Assembly: GCF_014837065.1 (NCBI RefSeq)
Contig: NZ_JACSPP010000002.1
Span: 99,492-163,491 of the forward strand
DNA: 64,000 nt
Direction of reading: 5' to 3'
DNA from: Phocaeicola intestinalis
GTDB lineage: Bacteria; Bacteroidota; Bacteroidia; Bacteroidales; Bacteroidaceae
Each line of letters begins with the position of its first letter. Position 1 is the stretch's first letter. The notes below the pieces were generated by a model. That model was not told the DNA's origin, did no database searches, and was given only the letters and a program-made list of their open reading frames with translations. Shown here one piece after another: positions 25,598 through 34,695 of the stretch. Both the position numbers and the translations under genes were made by a program.

Positions 25598-26218
25598 ATG
25601 AACCAACAATATCCGTCCGCATTACTCGAAAAGGCAGTAGACGAGTTTGCCAAGCTGCCCGGCATCGGCCGAAAGACCGCCATGAGACTGGTGCTCTACC
25701 TGCTGCGGCAAGACACGCAGGCAGTGGAATCGTTCGGCAATGCGCTCATCCGGCTGAAACATGAAGTGAAGTATTGCAAGGTGTGCCACAACATTTCGGA
25801 CACGGACGTCTGCCAGATTTGCTCCAATCCCTCGCGCGATGCCTCGACCATCTGCGTGGTAGAAAACATCCGCGACGTAATGGCAATCGAAAACACCCAG
25901 CAATACCGCGGACTGTACCACGTGCTGGGCGGAGTCATCTCACCGATGGACGGCATCGGTCCCTCGGACCTGCAGATAGAAAGCCTGGTGGAACGCGTGA
26001 AGGCAGGCACCGTGTCGGAAGTCATCCTGGCGCTCAGCTCGACCATGGAGGGCGACACAACCAATTTTTACATCTTCCGCAAACTGGCACCCTACAACGT
26101 GAAACTGACCATCATCGCCCGGGGCATCTCCATCGGCGACGAGCTGGAATATACCGATGAGGTCACGCTAGGACGATCCATCGCCAACCGGATTGTGTTC
26201 ACGGGCACCACGATTTGA
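25598..26218 (+). CDS. recR: Recombination mediator RecR
   Basis: 206 residues. RecR forms a ring-shaped clamp and, with RecO and RecF, loads RecA at gaps. A helix-hairpin-helix ([12 protein letters not shown], 20-31), a four-cysteine zinc site (Cys60, 63, 72, 75) and a Toprim domain ([12 protein letters not shown], then [11 protein letters not shown]) are in the expected order. Length is normal for the family. It starts a run with the next two genes, joined by an ACGATTT word array that overlaps its last codons. Confidence 0.97.
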   Translation: MNQQYPSALLEKAVDEFAKLPGIGRKTAMRLVLYLLRQDTQAVESFGNALIRLKHEVKYCKVCHNISDTDVCQICSNPSRDASTICVVENIRDVMAIENTQQYRGLYHVLGGVISPMDGIGPSDLQIESLVERVKAGTVSEVILALSSTMEGDTTNFYIFRKLAPYNVKLTIIARGISIGDELEYTDEVTLGRSIANRIVFTGTTI

Positions 26219-26252
26219 ATTTACGATTTAACGATTTACGATTTTACGATTT
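26210..26252. repeat. ACGATTT word array from recR stop to the next start codon
   Basis: ACGATTT occurs at 26210, 26223, 26231, 26238 and 26246. The first copy contains the last recR codons and touches its TGA; the last ends at the base before the next gene's ATG (26253). The 34-bp spacer consists of nothing else. Confidence 0.85.
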
Positions 26253-26714
26253 ATGGAAAAAGAACTGAAACGCCTGATACGGATATTGAAAGCCGAATAT
26301 GCCCTGATGTGGGTGCTGACTGTGTTGCTCGCCGCGCTATATGAATGCGACATCTTGCCTCAAGGGCTTTTTGCAGGCGATGCCCAGATGGAATACATCA
26401 TGCAGGTAACCAGCATCCTGCTCACGATATGTCTCATCCCCCTGTCGCTGCGCCTCTTCAACCTGTCACTTACACGGCACATCGCTGCCCTTCCTCTCAA
26501 GAATGCCCTAAAGAGTTACCGCCGGTGGAGCGAAATACGCATCGCCCTGCTCACAGTAGCCTCTCTTGCAAGTCTGTCTGCTTACTATTGGACGATGGAC
26601 ACCACCGGATTGCTCTGCACCGGTATGACCGTAATAGCCTCACTGTTTTGCGTTCCAGGCAAAGAACGCCTGCTGAGTGAATTAAACCTCTCTGATACCT
26701 CTCTGTCCGAATGA
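26253..26714 (+). CDS. Hypothetical inner-membrane protein
   Basis: 153 residues that I do not recognise as a named family. Four hydrophobic segments are visible (about residues 14-32, 50-68, 97-115 and 118-134) separated by short charged loops, and the N-terminus is basic (KELKRLIRILK). The start directly follows the ACGATTT array, and the end overlaps the acetyltransferase start by 4 nt, so the two are coupled. No catalytic motif is evident. Confidence 0.75.
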   Translation: MEKELKRLIRILKAEYALMWVLTVLLAALYECDILPQGLFAGDAQMEYIMQVTSILLTICLIPLSLRLFNLSLTRHIAALPLKNALKSYRRWSEIRIALLTVASLASLSAYYWTMDTTGLLCTGMTVIASLFCVPGKERLLSELNLSDTSLSE

Positions 26715-27253
26715 ACCCGTCCTTGCATTCCAGTAAAATCAGCCTACGCGCTCCAGAGCCTGAGGATATTGATGAAATGATGTTTTTCGAAAACGATGCC
26801 TCGTTTTGGGAAAACGGCCCTGCCACAGGTCCCTATTCGCGTTACCAGTTGAAAAAATACATCGCCGAAAACCAAAACGACCTGTTCGCCGACGGTCAAC
26901 TCCGCCTCATGATTGAACATGCATCAGGAGAAGTGGCAGGCATTATAGATGTGTTCGCCTTTGACGCGCGTCACCGGCGCGCCGAGACAGGCATTGTTGT
27001 AAAACCTGCTTACCGCCGCCAAGGCATTGCCTTTGAGGCACTCTGCTTACTGGAACAACATTGTTTCGGGCTGTTGGGCATTCACCAGCTGTATGCCTAC
27101 ATCCGGAGTGACAATACAGCCAGTTTCCGCCTGTTCAAAAAGCTGGGCTACAGCCTCACCGGTACCCTGAAAGACTGGGTTCATACCGGGGAAGGCTATC
27201 GGGATGTATATTTGATGCAAAAATTGGCGACACAATCAGTCCAGTCATTCTAG
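26711..27253 (+). CDS. GNAT-family N-acetyltransferase
   Basis: 180 residues of the RimJ/RimL-like GNAT type. The acetyl-CoA binding segment is VVKPAYRRQGIAFEAL (about residues 96-111, motif A R/QxxGxA), followed by YAYIRSDNTASFRLFKKLGY, the usual motif B with the N-x-A-S pattern. The substrate is unknown; relatives acetylate proteins, ribosomal N-termini or spermidine. Its stop codon TAG overlaps the left end of the shortened MITE copy, so the C-terminus may have been trimmed by the insertion. Confidence 0.9.
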   Translation: MNPSLHSSKISLRAPEPEDIDEMMFFENDASFWENGPATGPYSRYQLKKYIAENQNDLFADGQLRLMIEHASGEVAGIIDVFAFDARHRRAETGIVVKPAYRRQGIAFEALCLLEQHCFGLLGIHQLYAYIRSDNTASFRLFKKLGYSLTGTLKDWVHTGEGYRDVYLMQKLATQSVQSF

Positions 27254-27342
27254 AAGCTGTTTTGAATTTCTCCAAAAGTTTTTCTTGGCTTGATGTATCC
27301 GTTTTCGTGTGTGCTTTGGGCGATAAATTCAAAATAGCTTCT
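27252..27342. mobile_element. MITE-like element, copy 2 (internally deleted, 91 bp)
   Basis: The same terminal repeats as at 17447, with one mismatch on the right. The middle 103 bp are missing; the join lies between GGGCGA and ATAAATTC, where the full copies have short repeats (GGGCGAT and GCACGAT). The left end overlaps the TAG of the acetyltransferase and the right end overlaps the TAA of the convergent PAP2 gene. Confidence 0.85.
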
Positions 27343-28289
27343 TAAGAAATATATCCCACGTATTTCCCGACAAACCTCCGGAAGGCTGGTATACGCATCA
27401 AACCCTGCTCAAAAAGAAGAATCCCTAAAAGTGCACACAAGATACCTAACATCACATCTATCAGATAATGATGTCCGGAATAGACAGCCGTAAACCATAT
27501 TCCGCACATGATAACGGTAAACGTCAACCGAAGCCAACAGGCACAACGCGCCCTGAAAGCATAAAACAGGGTAACTACCATATAGGCGGAATGCAAAGAA
27601 GGTACCGCAGCAAAGACATTGGCATTACGGCCGTACAACCCATGAAAGACCGTAAGTCCCGTCATCTCATCAAAGCGTCCCAACCCAGCCACATCGCCCG
27701 GTGTGTTGAGAACCGGTTCGAAACCATAATGCATGACATACCAGGGTGGAGCTGCAGGATGAATATAATAACCGACAAAACCCAACAGATTGACAAAGAG
27801 GAATACCAGTGCAAAATGAAGATAGACCCGGCGCTGGCGCGTAAAATAAAGTCCCAGCCCGAACAAGACCGGCACCGGCACCCAGCACAAATAAAACACT
27901 CCTGCCATAAAATCCATAACCGCACAATGGTGAACCGCAAAAAATTCATTAGGTGTCAGTATCCCTTGTGCAGTAGCAATGCCGAAGAGATGCTTCTCGG
28001 CTTCGTACAATCCTTTCACATCAATCGGATTAACCTCATAGTTAGGCACGATACGCATCCAGTCATACGATATGGCAAAAACGACAAACGGCAATAAGGC
28101 AATTGCCAGCTTACGTGTAAAAGAACCGGAAAAAAACAAGACTATCAGCAAAAGTGTCATTAACCAATGTTCGGGACGTATCCCAACAAACACAGCAGTA
28201 ACACCCATCCACACCGCAAGTGCCGCCACAAGCGTAATGATTTCCCTGACAGAAGGGAAACCTGCCTTCAATTGTCTCTTAAAATCCAT
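27342..28289 (-). CDS. PAP2-family phosphatase/phosphotransferase, likely inositol phosphorylceramide synthase
   Basis: 315 residues with six or more membrane helices. The PAP2 motifs are visible: AAVPSLHSAYMVV (C2, catalytic His) and YSGHHYLIDVMLG (C3, His and Asp). From memory, the Bacteroides thetaiotaomicron cluster BT_1522-1526 has this gene order, and its PAP2 member transfers inositol phosphate to ceramide. The neighbours here are a CDP-alcohol phosphatidyltransferase (7-bp gap), a GtrA-like protein and a PgpA-like phosphatase. The specific function is inferred from this context. Confidence 0.8.
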   Translation of the reverse strand: MDFKRQLKAGFPSVREIITLVAALAVWMGVTAVFVGIRPEHWLMTLLLIVLFFSGSFTRKLAIALLPFVVFAISYDWMRIVPNYEVNPIDVKGLYEAEKHLFGIATAQGILTPNEFFAVHHCAVMDFMAGVFYLCWVPVPVLFGLGLYFTRQRRVYLHFALVFLFVNLLGFVGYYIHPAAPPWYVMHYGFEPVLNTPGDVAGLGRFDEMTGLTVFHGLYGRNANVFAAVPSLHSAYMVVTLFYAFRARCACWLRLTFTVIMCGIWFTAVYSGHHYLIDVMLGILCALLGILLFEQGLMRIPAFRRFVGKYVGYIS

Positions 28290-28296
28290 ATCAAAA

Positions 28297-28977
28297 TCAC
28301 TTTATCAGCTGACGACGGCTGTATTCGATACGTGCCAATGCTGTAATATTGGCAAAAACTGCAATAAATGCCATCGGTATAATCAGAATCAGCATGGCAT
28401 CAAACGAAAGCCCGCGGGCACAAGTCGCCGTGATACCACATACCAGCAAAGCTACACTGGTCAGCACGACACGTTCGGGACGTTGCATAAACCCGATTTT
28501 ACATTCCAGCCCCAATCCTTCGGCACGGGCACGCACGTAACTTACCATCAGCGAACCGATTAAAGCGGCAAAAGTTATAACGGCACCTGCCAGATAGCCA
28601 TGCCCGATAAGACAAAAACAAATACCTCCCAATGTCACCAGCTCACTATACCGGTCAAGTACCGAATCGTACATGGCTCCGAAAGTAGATGCCATCTTCC
28701 CGATGCGTGCCACCTGCCCGTCCATCATGTCAAACAAAGAAGATACCAATATCACTCCACCCGCCCAGGCAATAAGCCGGTAGGGCGTTTCGTCCGGATG
28801 AGCCCCTGCATAAATCAAAATACAGGCTCCTGCAAGGTTTCCCAGGAAACCGATAGTTGTCACCATATTAGGCGTAATACCTATCTTTATCATTCCATGA
28901 ACCAGCGGGTCTATCACTTTATAAATAAACTGCTGCAATGCGTCCCGCATCTTTTTAGCTTGTTTTTTTATTTCCAT
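28297..28977 (-). CDS. CDP-alcohol phosphatidyltransferase, likely phosphatidylinositol-phosphate synthase
   Basis: 226 residues with six membrane segments. The family signature D-G-x2-A-R-x8-G-x3-D-x3-D is complete ([20 protein letters not shown] then SVLDR, about residues 82-106). It condenses CDP-diacylglycerol with an alcohol phosphate; context with a PAP2 and a PgpA-like gene suggests inositol phosphate. It overlaps the GtrA-like gene by 23 nt. Other alcohols (glycerol phosphate) cannot be excluded from motifs alone. Confidence 0.85.
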   Translation of the reverse strand: MEIKKQAKKMRDALQQFIYKVIDPLVHGMIKIGITPNMVTTIGFLGNLAGACILIYAGAHPDETPYRLIAWAGGVILVSSLFDMMDGQVARIGKMASTFGAMYDSVLDRYSELVTLGGICFCLIGHGYLAGAVITFAALIGSLMVSYVRARAEGLGLECKIGFMQRPERVVLTSVALLVCGITATCARGLSFDAMLILIIPMAFIAVFANITALARIEYSRRQLIK

Positions 28978-29485
28978 GTCGGTGTTTGATTTGTTTTATT
29001 CTGTTTTTCAATCGATTATTTATTTGAGCATCTTTAAATACGAACATACGGTGCAGATTGTAATTCCAACACACAGCTACCGTTACCGAAGTAATAACCT
29101 TCGAAAGAATAAAAGCGGTAGAGTCTGTCAGATGCAGACGACTTTGTTGCATCGTCAGAAATTCGGTCAGCAGGTATGTGCCCCACAAATTAAGCCCAAT
29201 ACTTCCCAACCAGACCAGAAGATATTTAAACAACACATACATCGGACCGCAATCTTCAGTATGGAAAGTCCATTTATAATTAATGGCGCAATTCACCAAT
29301 CCTCCGCTGACCGAGCCTGTCAAGGTAGCATAAACATAATAGATGCCGAATCCCTGATTCAGTACAATACTGACCAGAAAATCGACAACAGTCGCTACCT
29401 GTGCCGAAAGCTGGGCACGGATAAACATAAACAAACCTTTCCCCTGAGTGAAACCTATAAGCCAGTCCTTCACGTCACAATCCAT
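28955..29485 (-). CDS. GtrA-like four-helix membrane protein
   Basis: 176 residues with four hydrophobic helices. GtrA family proteins are thought to help flip polyprenyl- or lipid-linked sugars. The motif [16 protein letters not shown]...[20 protein letters not shown] (first half) is characteristic. It overlaps the PgpA-like gene by 16 nt and the phosphatidyltransferase by 23 nt, so it belongs to the lipid cluster. Its role there is inference. Confidence 0.85.
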   Translation of the reverse strand: MDCDVKDWLIGFTQGKGLFMFIRAQLSAQVATVVDFLVSIVLNQGFGIYYVYATLTGSVSGGLVNCAINYKWTFHTEDCGPMYVLFKYLLVWLGSIGLNLWGTYLLTEFLTMQQSRLHLTDSTAFILSKVITSVTVAVCWNYNLHRMFVFKDAQINNRLKNRIKQIKHRHGNKKTS

Positions 29486-29976
29486 CTATAAAAATAAATA
29501 ACTATCAGCCCATAAATGCCCGACAATATATCATCTGCCATAATACCATATCCTCCCCGGAAACGCTCCATCTTCCGGATGCCTAACGGCTTGAGGATAT
29601 CAAAAAAGCGGAATAACAGAAACGCCGCAACCATGTATCCCCAATGCCCATGAGCAGGCACAGCCAAGAGAGCGATCCAGGTTCCCACCATCTCATCAAT
29701 GACTACCCGTGACGGGTCGGCTCCCCAATATTTCTCGGATACGCCAGCCGACCATACACCTAATACAGTAAAGACAACGACCAACGATGCTGTTATAACC
29801 TGTATAAATACATAATCGAGCAAAGACGCATATCCCCACCATACCAACATTGCCAAAAGGGCACCTGCCGTACCTGGAGCCACCGGACTGTATCCGCTAC
29901 CGAATCCACTTGCTATCAACTGATGAAAAAAAGGTATCTTCTGCATACTCTTGTTTATTAACCGACAAGCTGTCAC
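29470..29976 (-). CDS. PgpA-family phosphatase
   Basis: 168 residues, the PgpA (phosphatidylglycerophosphatase A) fold with membrane helices and the conserved ASGFGSGYSPVAPGTAGAL start and VIDEMVGTWIALLAVP motif. In the B. thetaiotaomicron inositol-lipid cluster the equivalent gene dephosphorylates phosphatidylinositol phosphate; here it may do that or make phosphatidylglycerol. It is the first gene of the leftward cluster, with a promoter box at 30003-30010. Confidence 0.85.
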   Translation of the reverse strand: MTACRLINKSMQKIPFFHQLIASGFGSGYSPVAPGTAGALLAMLVWWGYASLLDYVFIQVITASLVVVFTVLGVWSAGVSEKYWGADPSRVVIDEMVGTWIALLAVPAHGHWGYMVAAFLLFRFFDILKPLGIRKMERFRGGYGIMADDILSGIYGLIVIYFYRWIVT

Positions 29977-30002
29977 CTTGAAGTCTCTTCTGTAAGAGCC
30001 TA

Positions 30003-30010
30003 CAAAAGTA
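30003..30010 (-). promoter_or_regulatory. Lipid cluster -7 promoter box
   Basis: The minus strand reads TACTTTTG, matching TAnnTTTG, 27 bp before the PgpA-like start at 29976. Confidence 0.65.
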
Positions 30011-30182
30011 CGGTTTTTCTTTGAAATGTCTTTCCTTAAAATCTAAATTAATAATGGTTAATACTACATAAAAGTCGGTTTATTTATCAGTTTTCAACGT
30101 TTTTCATTTGTCAGAAACAAGAAAGTGGTGTAATTTCGCCTTCGTTTTCAAATTTAATAAAAAGCGTAGTAAGATTATTGAT

Positions 30183-32819
30183 ATGGTGAAACGATTACTC
30201 CTTATATTTATAGGTTGGTTCTGTATGATGGAGATTGCAGCCCAGATTCATGGGGTGGTTGTCGACGCAAATACAGGCGAACCTATTCCTTATTTAAATA
30301 TATATTACGACGGGAAAGGAGTGGGAACTGTAACAAATAATGATGGCGAATATTCGATTGCATATCATGCAGGATGGACTAAACTGACTTTTTCCATGGT
30401 AGGATACGAAACACAAGAAATCATCGTATCAGCAAAAACAAGCGAACTGAACGTCAGCATGAAAGAAATAGACCAGATGCTTGACGAAATCATCATACGA
30501 CCTAAAAAAGAAAAATACTCCCGCAAGAACAATCCTGCCGTAGAAATGATAAAGAAAGTCATTGCTTCGAAGCGGAGAACAGACCTGAAGCAAAAGGACT
30601 TCTACCAATATTATAAATACCAGAAAATCATGTTTGCCAAAAACAACATCACGGCAGACACTTTACGCGAATCCTGGCTATTCAAGCAATATCCTTTCTT
30701 CCGCGACCAGGTAGAGGTATGCGACGTAACAGGCAAGAACATCCTTCCCCTTTCGGTCGACGAAACCGTCTATGAAAACGTATACCGTAAAGAACCGCAT
30801 TCGGAAAAGACCTATGTGCGTGGCATCAACTCTACGGGGGTGAACGAGCTGTTCAGTACCGGCGAAATGCTTACAACTGTCCTGAAAGACGTCTTTCAGG
30901 ATATTGACATCTACCAAGACCGTTTCCGTTTTCTTCAATATCCGTTCGACAGCCCGATATCGGAAGCAGGTATCCGGTTTTACAAGTTCTATATCATGGA
31001 TACCATTTATGTGGAGCGCGACAAGTGTTTCCGCCTCTCGTTCGTGCCCAACAACTCACAAGACTTCGGATTTACAGGAAGCCTGTATATCCTTGCCGAC
31101 TCTACCTATCGTGTCAAACAATGCCAGTTGAACCTGCCAAAGAAAACCGATATCAACTTTGTCGACCACATGGTGATTGACCAGAAGTTCGGCGAACTGC
31201 CCACAGGAGAATGGACCTTGCTGGAAGATGATATGCTGTGCGAAATGTCTTACCTGAAAAAAGTACTGGGAAGCTTTCTAGTAAGACGGACCACCCGGTA
31301 TTTCGACTTCAACTTTGACCCTTTACCCAACAGACTTTTCAAACAAAAAGGAAAAGAAATAAAGGATGTAAATGCCATGATGCGCGACAACGAATTCTGG
31401 AGCAAGTACAGGCAAGAAGACTTGACCCAATCGGAACAACGTATGGGCAGTTTTGTGGACGACCTGACCAAAATAAAAGGTTTCAAATACTTCATGTTTT
31501 TCTTAAAAGCACTTATCGAGAATTTTGTGGAAACCAGTACCCCCGACAGCAAGGTAGATATAGGTCCTATCAATACCATGATTACCTCTAACTACATTGA
31601 CGGGTTACGCCTGCGTGCATCGGCACAAACTACAGCCAACTTGAATCCACACCTTTTCCTGAAAGGATATTATGCTTACGGATTCAAAGACAAGCGGTCG
31701 AAGTATATGGGTGAAGTGGAATATTCGTTCGACAAGAAAGAATACCTTCCGCGCGAATTTCCGAAACATTCGATGACGTTCACCTACCAGTATGACAACA
31801 TGCTGCCTTCCGACAAGTTCATCCATACCGACAAAGACAACGTGTTTACATCGCTGAAAGTATGTACGGTAGACCAATACAATTACGAACGGAAAGCCAC
31901 CATTAAATACGAACGCGAACGCGAATTCGGCTTCAAGACTACCGCCTTTGTACGCTATGCCAATTATGAGCCATGCGGAAAATTGTTCTACCGCACCATG
32001 GCTGGCGAATCGCAACTGCAATCTGCCATTGCAAACGGCAGGCTATCGGGTACGGAATGGGTACATTCACCATTCAACACACACGATATTACCGTTGCCG
32101 AAGCTTCGATAGCTTTCCGCTATGCACCGGGAGAAACATTTGTCAATACCAAACAACGCCGCCTGCCGGTAAATCTGGATGCACCGGTATTCTCCATTCA
32201 GCATACCCTTTCCGTGAAAGGTATACTGGGAAGTGACTATACATACAATATGACCGATTTCAGTGCCTACAAACGCTTTTGGCTCAACTCTTGGGGAAAT
32301 ATTGATGTATACCTGAAAGGCGGCATCCAGTGGAACAAGGTACCTTTCCCCCTCTTGATTATGCCGGCAGCCAACTTGTCGTACATCATTCAAGAAGAAA
32401 CATTCAATCTTATCAATAACATGGAGTTTCTGAACGACCGCTATGCCTCGCTTGATGTATCGTGGAACATGCAAGGCAAGCTGTTCAACCGCATTCCTCT
32501 GCTCAAAAAGCTGAAATGGCGTGAATTTATCGGCGTGAAATGCCTTTGGGGAAAACTGACCGACAAAAACAATCCATTTCTGGAACAAAACCGCAACGAT
32601 AACGTCTTAATGATGTTTCCAGGACATTACAATGCAGCCGGAGGATACGATTACTCCAGTCATGTGATGGATCCACATAAGCCGTATGTAGAAATCACAG
32701 CAGGTATACACAATATCTTCAAGTTACTGCATATTGAATATGTACGCCGGCTGAATTATAATAACCTGCCTACCGCCAATAAATGGGGCATCCGTTTCAT
32801 GATTCGTACCGTATTCTAA
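30183..32819 (+). CDS. DUF5686 outer-membrane protein with carboxypeptidase-like regulatory domain
   Basis: 878 residues with a signal peptide (first 22). Residues about 22-100 form a CarboxypepD_reg-like beta-sandwich (IHGVVVDANTGEPIPYLNIY...GTVTNNDGEYSI), and the rest is the DUF5686 region that ends in beta strands typical of an outer-membrane barrel. Function is unknown. The start at 30183 gives the signal peptide; the longer frame from 30108 would start upstream of the likely promoter (TAATTTCG, 30131-30138, one mismatch). It is divergent from the lipid cluster. Confidence 0.85.
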   Translation: MVKRLLLIFIGWFCMMEIAAQIHGVVVDANTGEPIPYLNIYYDGKGVGTVTNNDGEYSIAYHAGWTKLTFSMVGYETQEIIVSAKTSELNVSMKEIDQMLDEIIIRPKKEKYSRKNNPAVEMIKKVIASKRRTDLKQKDFYQYYKYQKIMFAKNNITADTLRESWLFKQYPFFRDQVEVCDVTGKNILPLSVDETVYENVYRKEPHSEKTYVRGINSTGVNELFSTGEMLTTVLKDVFQDIDIYQDRFRFLQYPFDSPISEAGIRFYKFYIMDTIYVERDKCFRLSFVPNNSQDFGFTGSLYILADSTYRVKQCQLNLPKKTDINFVDHMVIDQKFGELPTGEWTLLEDDMLCEMSYLKKVLGSFLVRRTTRYFDFNFDPLPNRLFKQKGKEIKDVNAMMRDNEFWSKYRQEDLTQSEQRMGSFVDDLTKIKGFKYFMFFLKALIENFVETSTPDSKVDIGPINTMITSNYIDGLRLRASAQTTANLNPHLFLKGYYAYGFKDKRSKYMGEVEYSFDKKEYLPREFPKHSMTFTYQYDNMLPSDKFIHTDKDNVFTSLKVCTVDQYNYERKATIKYEREREFGFKTTAFVRYANYEPCGKLFYRTMAGESQLQSAIANGRLSGTEWVHSPFNTHDITVAEASIAFRYAPGETFVNTKQRRLPVNLDAPVFSIQHTLSVKGILGSDYTYNMTDFSAYKRFWLNSWGNIDVYLKGGIQWNKVPFPLLIMPAANLSYIIQEETFNLINNMEFLNDRYASLDVSWNMQGKLFNRIPLLKKLKWREFIGVKCLWGKLTDKNNPFLEQNRNDNVLMMFPGHYNAAGGYDYSSHVMDPHKPYVEITAGIHNIFKLLHIEYVRRLNYNNLPTANKWGIRFMIRTVF

Positions 32820-32887
32820 AAAAGGTGACCAGGCTCTTAACACCAAATAAAAAGCTGCCAAAATTGCTGGATATAACAAGATTTTTG

Positions 32888-32895
32888 TAATTTTG
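32888..32895 (+). promoter_or_regulatory. Sigma-54 activator operon -7 promoter box
   Basis: TAATTTTG matches TAnnTTTG. An in-frame ATG at 32893 lies within it, so translation must start at 32917. Confidence 0.7.
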
Positions 32896-32916
32896 TCATA
32901 TAAAGAAGTCACCCAT

Positions 32917-34179
32917 ATGAATAAGACAGAAATCCAAAGCGTAAAACTCAGGTTCGGCATCATCGGAAATACCGAGGGGCTGAACCGTGCCATTGATATA
33001 GCTATACAAGTAGCTCCTACCGACCTGTCGGTATTAGTAACCGGTGAAAGCGGTGTAGGTAAGGAAAGTTTTCCTCAAATCATCCATCAGTTCAGCAGCC
33101 GTAAACACGGCCCTTACATAGCCGTCAATTGTGGCGCCATCCCCGAAGGAACAATCGATTCCGAATTGTTCGGACACGAAAAAGGATCCTTTACAGGTGC
33201 TATCAGCGACCGTAACGGATACTTTGCCGAAGCAAACGGAGGAACAATTTTTCTTGATGAAGTAGGCGAACTCCCCTTATCGACACAGGCACGCCTTCTC
33301 CGGGTACTCGAATCAGGCGAGTACATCAAGGTAGGTTCATCAAAAGTACAAAAAACAGATGTACGCATTGTAGCAGCGACCAATGTCAATTTCACCGATG
33401 CCATTGCCGAAGGAAGATTCCGTGAAGACCTTTACTATCGCCTGAACACAGTGCCTATCAAAGTCCCGCCTTTGCGGGAACGTACAGAAGATATTGTCTT
33501 GTTGTTCCGGAAATTTTCCTCAGACTTTGGCGAAAAATACCATATGCCCGCCATCCAACTTACGGAAGAAGCCAAGCAGCTTTTGGTTCACTATCCGTGG
33601 CCAGGCAATATCCGCCAGCTGAAGAACATCACCGAACAGATATCCATCCTGGAAACCAATCGGGATATCACTCCCGCCATATTGCAGAGCTACCTGCCTC
33701 CACAGCCAGAGTCACGCCTGCCTGCCTTATTAGGCATCCATGCATCTGAGAAAAAAGGATTCGAAAGCGAACGCGAAATCCTGTATCAGGTCTTGTTTGA
33801 CATGCGCCGGGATGTAACCGAACTGAAAAGACTAGTTCATGACATTATGGCCGAACACCCCAGCTATACCGTGTCACAACCCACTGAGGTGCCGGTACAC
33901 TATCTGCAAAATACAGTAAATGTCATACCCGAATCGCCTGTGGTAGTCAAACCTGTATCTGCAACAGAGCACCCTATCAACGTCACCCCCGTAGAGCCTT
34001 CAGAGGTACAAGATACCGAAGAATATGTAAAAGAAAACCTGGCATTGGAAGACGTGGAAAAAGAAATGATCCGCAAAGCTTTGGAGCGACATCATGGCAG
34101 ACGCAAAAACGCTGCTGCCGACTTGAAAATATCAGAACGTACACTTTACCGAAAAATCAAAGAATATGGACTTGAATAA
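32917..34179 (+). CDS. Sigma-54-dependent transcriptional activator (AAA+ and Fis-type HTH)
   Basis: 420 residues. The AAA+ domain begins almost at the N-terminus, with Walker A GESGVGKE, the sigma-54-contact loop GSFTGA (GAFTGA variant), Walker B GGTIFLDEVGEL and the sensor/arginine region FREDLYYRLN. A linker of about 120 residues leads to a Fis-type helix-turn-helix (GRRKNAAADLKISERTLYRK). No receiver or sensor domain precedes the ATPase. The start is fixed by the promoter at 32888-32895. It overlaps lptE by 14 nt and heads an operon of envelope genes. Confidence 0.93.
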   Translation: MNKTEIQSVKLRFGIIGNTEGLNRAIDIAIQVAPTDLSVLVTGESGVGKESFPQIIHQFSSRKHGPYIAVNCGAIPEGTIDSELFGHEKGSFTGAISDRNGYFAEANGGTIFLDEVGELPLSTQARLLRVLESGEYIKVGSSKVQKTDVRIVAATNVNFTDAIAEGRFREDLYYRLNTVPIKVPPLRERTEDIVLLFRKFSSDFGEKYHMPAIQLTEEAKQLLVHYPWPGNIRQLKNITEQISILETNRDITPAILQSYLPPQPESRLPALLGIHASEKKGFESEREILYQVLFDMRRDVTELKRLVHDIMAEHPSYTVSQPTEVPVHYLQNTVNVIPESPVVVKPVSATEHPINVTPVEPSEVQDTEEYVKENLALEDVEKEMIRKALERHHGRRKNAAADLKISERTLYRKIKEYGLE

Positions 34180-34693
34180 AAAACGCAGTAAACTTATAGG
34201 CATGTGTGCAGTCTTTGCCTGCATACTGACAGCTTGCTCCATCTCGTATAAGTTTAATGGAGCATCTATCAACTACGACAAAGTAAAAACCATTTCATTC
34301 GAAAATTTTCCCAACCGTTCGGCAGCCTTTGTCTGGGGTCCGATGGAATCGATGTTCAACACGGCTTTGCAAGACATCTATATGCGGCAAACCCGTTTAA
34401 AACAGGCACGTCAGGGAGGCGACCTGGAACTTTCGGGCGAAATAACCAATTACGACGCATATAATAAAGGTGTAGGTTCCGACGGTTATTCTACAATGGC
34501 AGAATTGCGCATGACCGTCAATGTGCGTTTTGTCAACAATACCAATCATGCCGAAGACTTTGAACAACAGTTCTCGGCAAGCCGTGAATACGATGCCAGC
34601 CAGCAGCTTTCTTCTGTGCAAGAAGGACTGGTGAGTGAAATGATTGATGAGATTGTAGACCAAATATTTAATGCTACTGTGGCTAACTGGTAA
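34166..34693 (+). CDS. lptE: LptE-like lipopolysaccharide assembly lipoprotein
   Basis: 175 residues, a lipoprotein with signal ending LTACSISYKF (Cys about 24). The NGASINYDKVKTISFENFPNRS segment and the regular strands match the LptE family of Bacteroidetes, the plug of the LptD outer-membrane LPS translocon. The start overlaps the sigma-54 gene by 14 nt. Its neighbours (activator, TPR-like, secG) form one operon ending at the terminator near 35830-35900. Confidence 0.88.
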   Translation: MDLNKKRSKLIGMCAVFACILTACSISYKFNGASINYDKVKTISFENFPNRSAAFVWGPMESMFNTALQDIYMRQTRLKQARQGGDLELSGEITNYDAYNKGVGSDGYSTMAELRMTVNVRFVNNTNHAEDFEQQFSASREYDASQQLSSVQEGLVSEMIDEIVDQIFNATVANW

Positions 34694-34695
34694 AA

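Noticed and set aside
27252..27342. TA target-site duplication of a Tc1/mariner-type MITE
   Set aside because: TA flanks both sides only in copy 3; copies 1 and 2 do not agree, so the duplication cannot be claimed.
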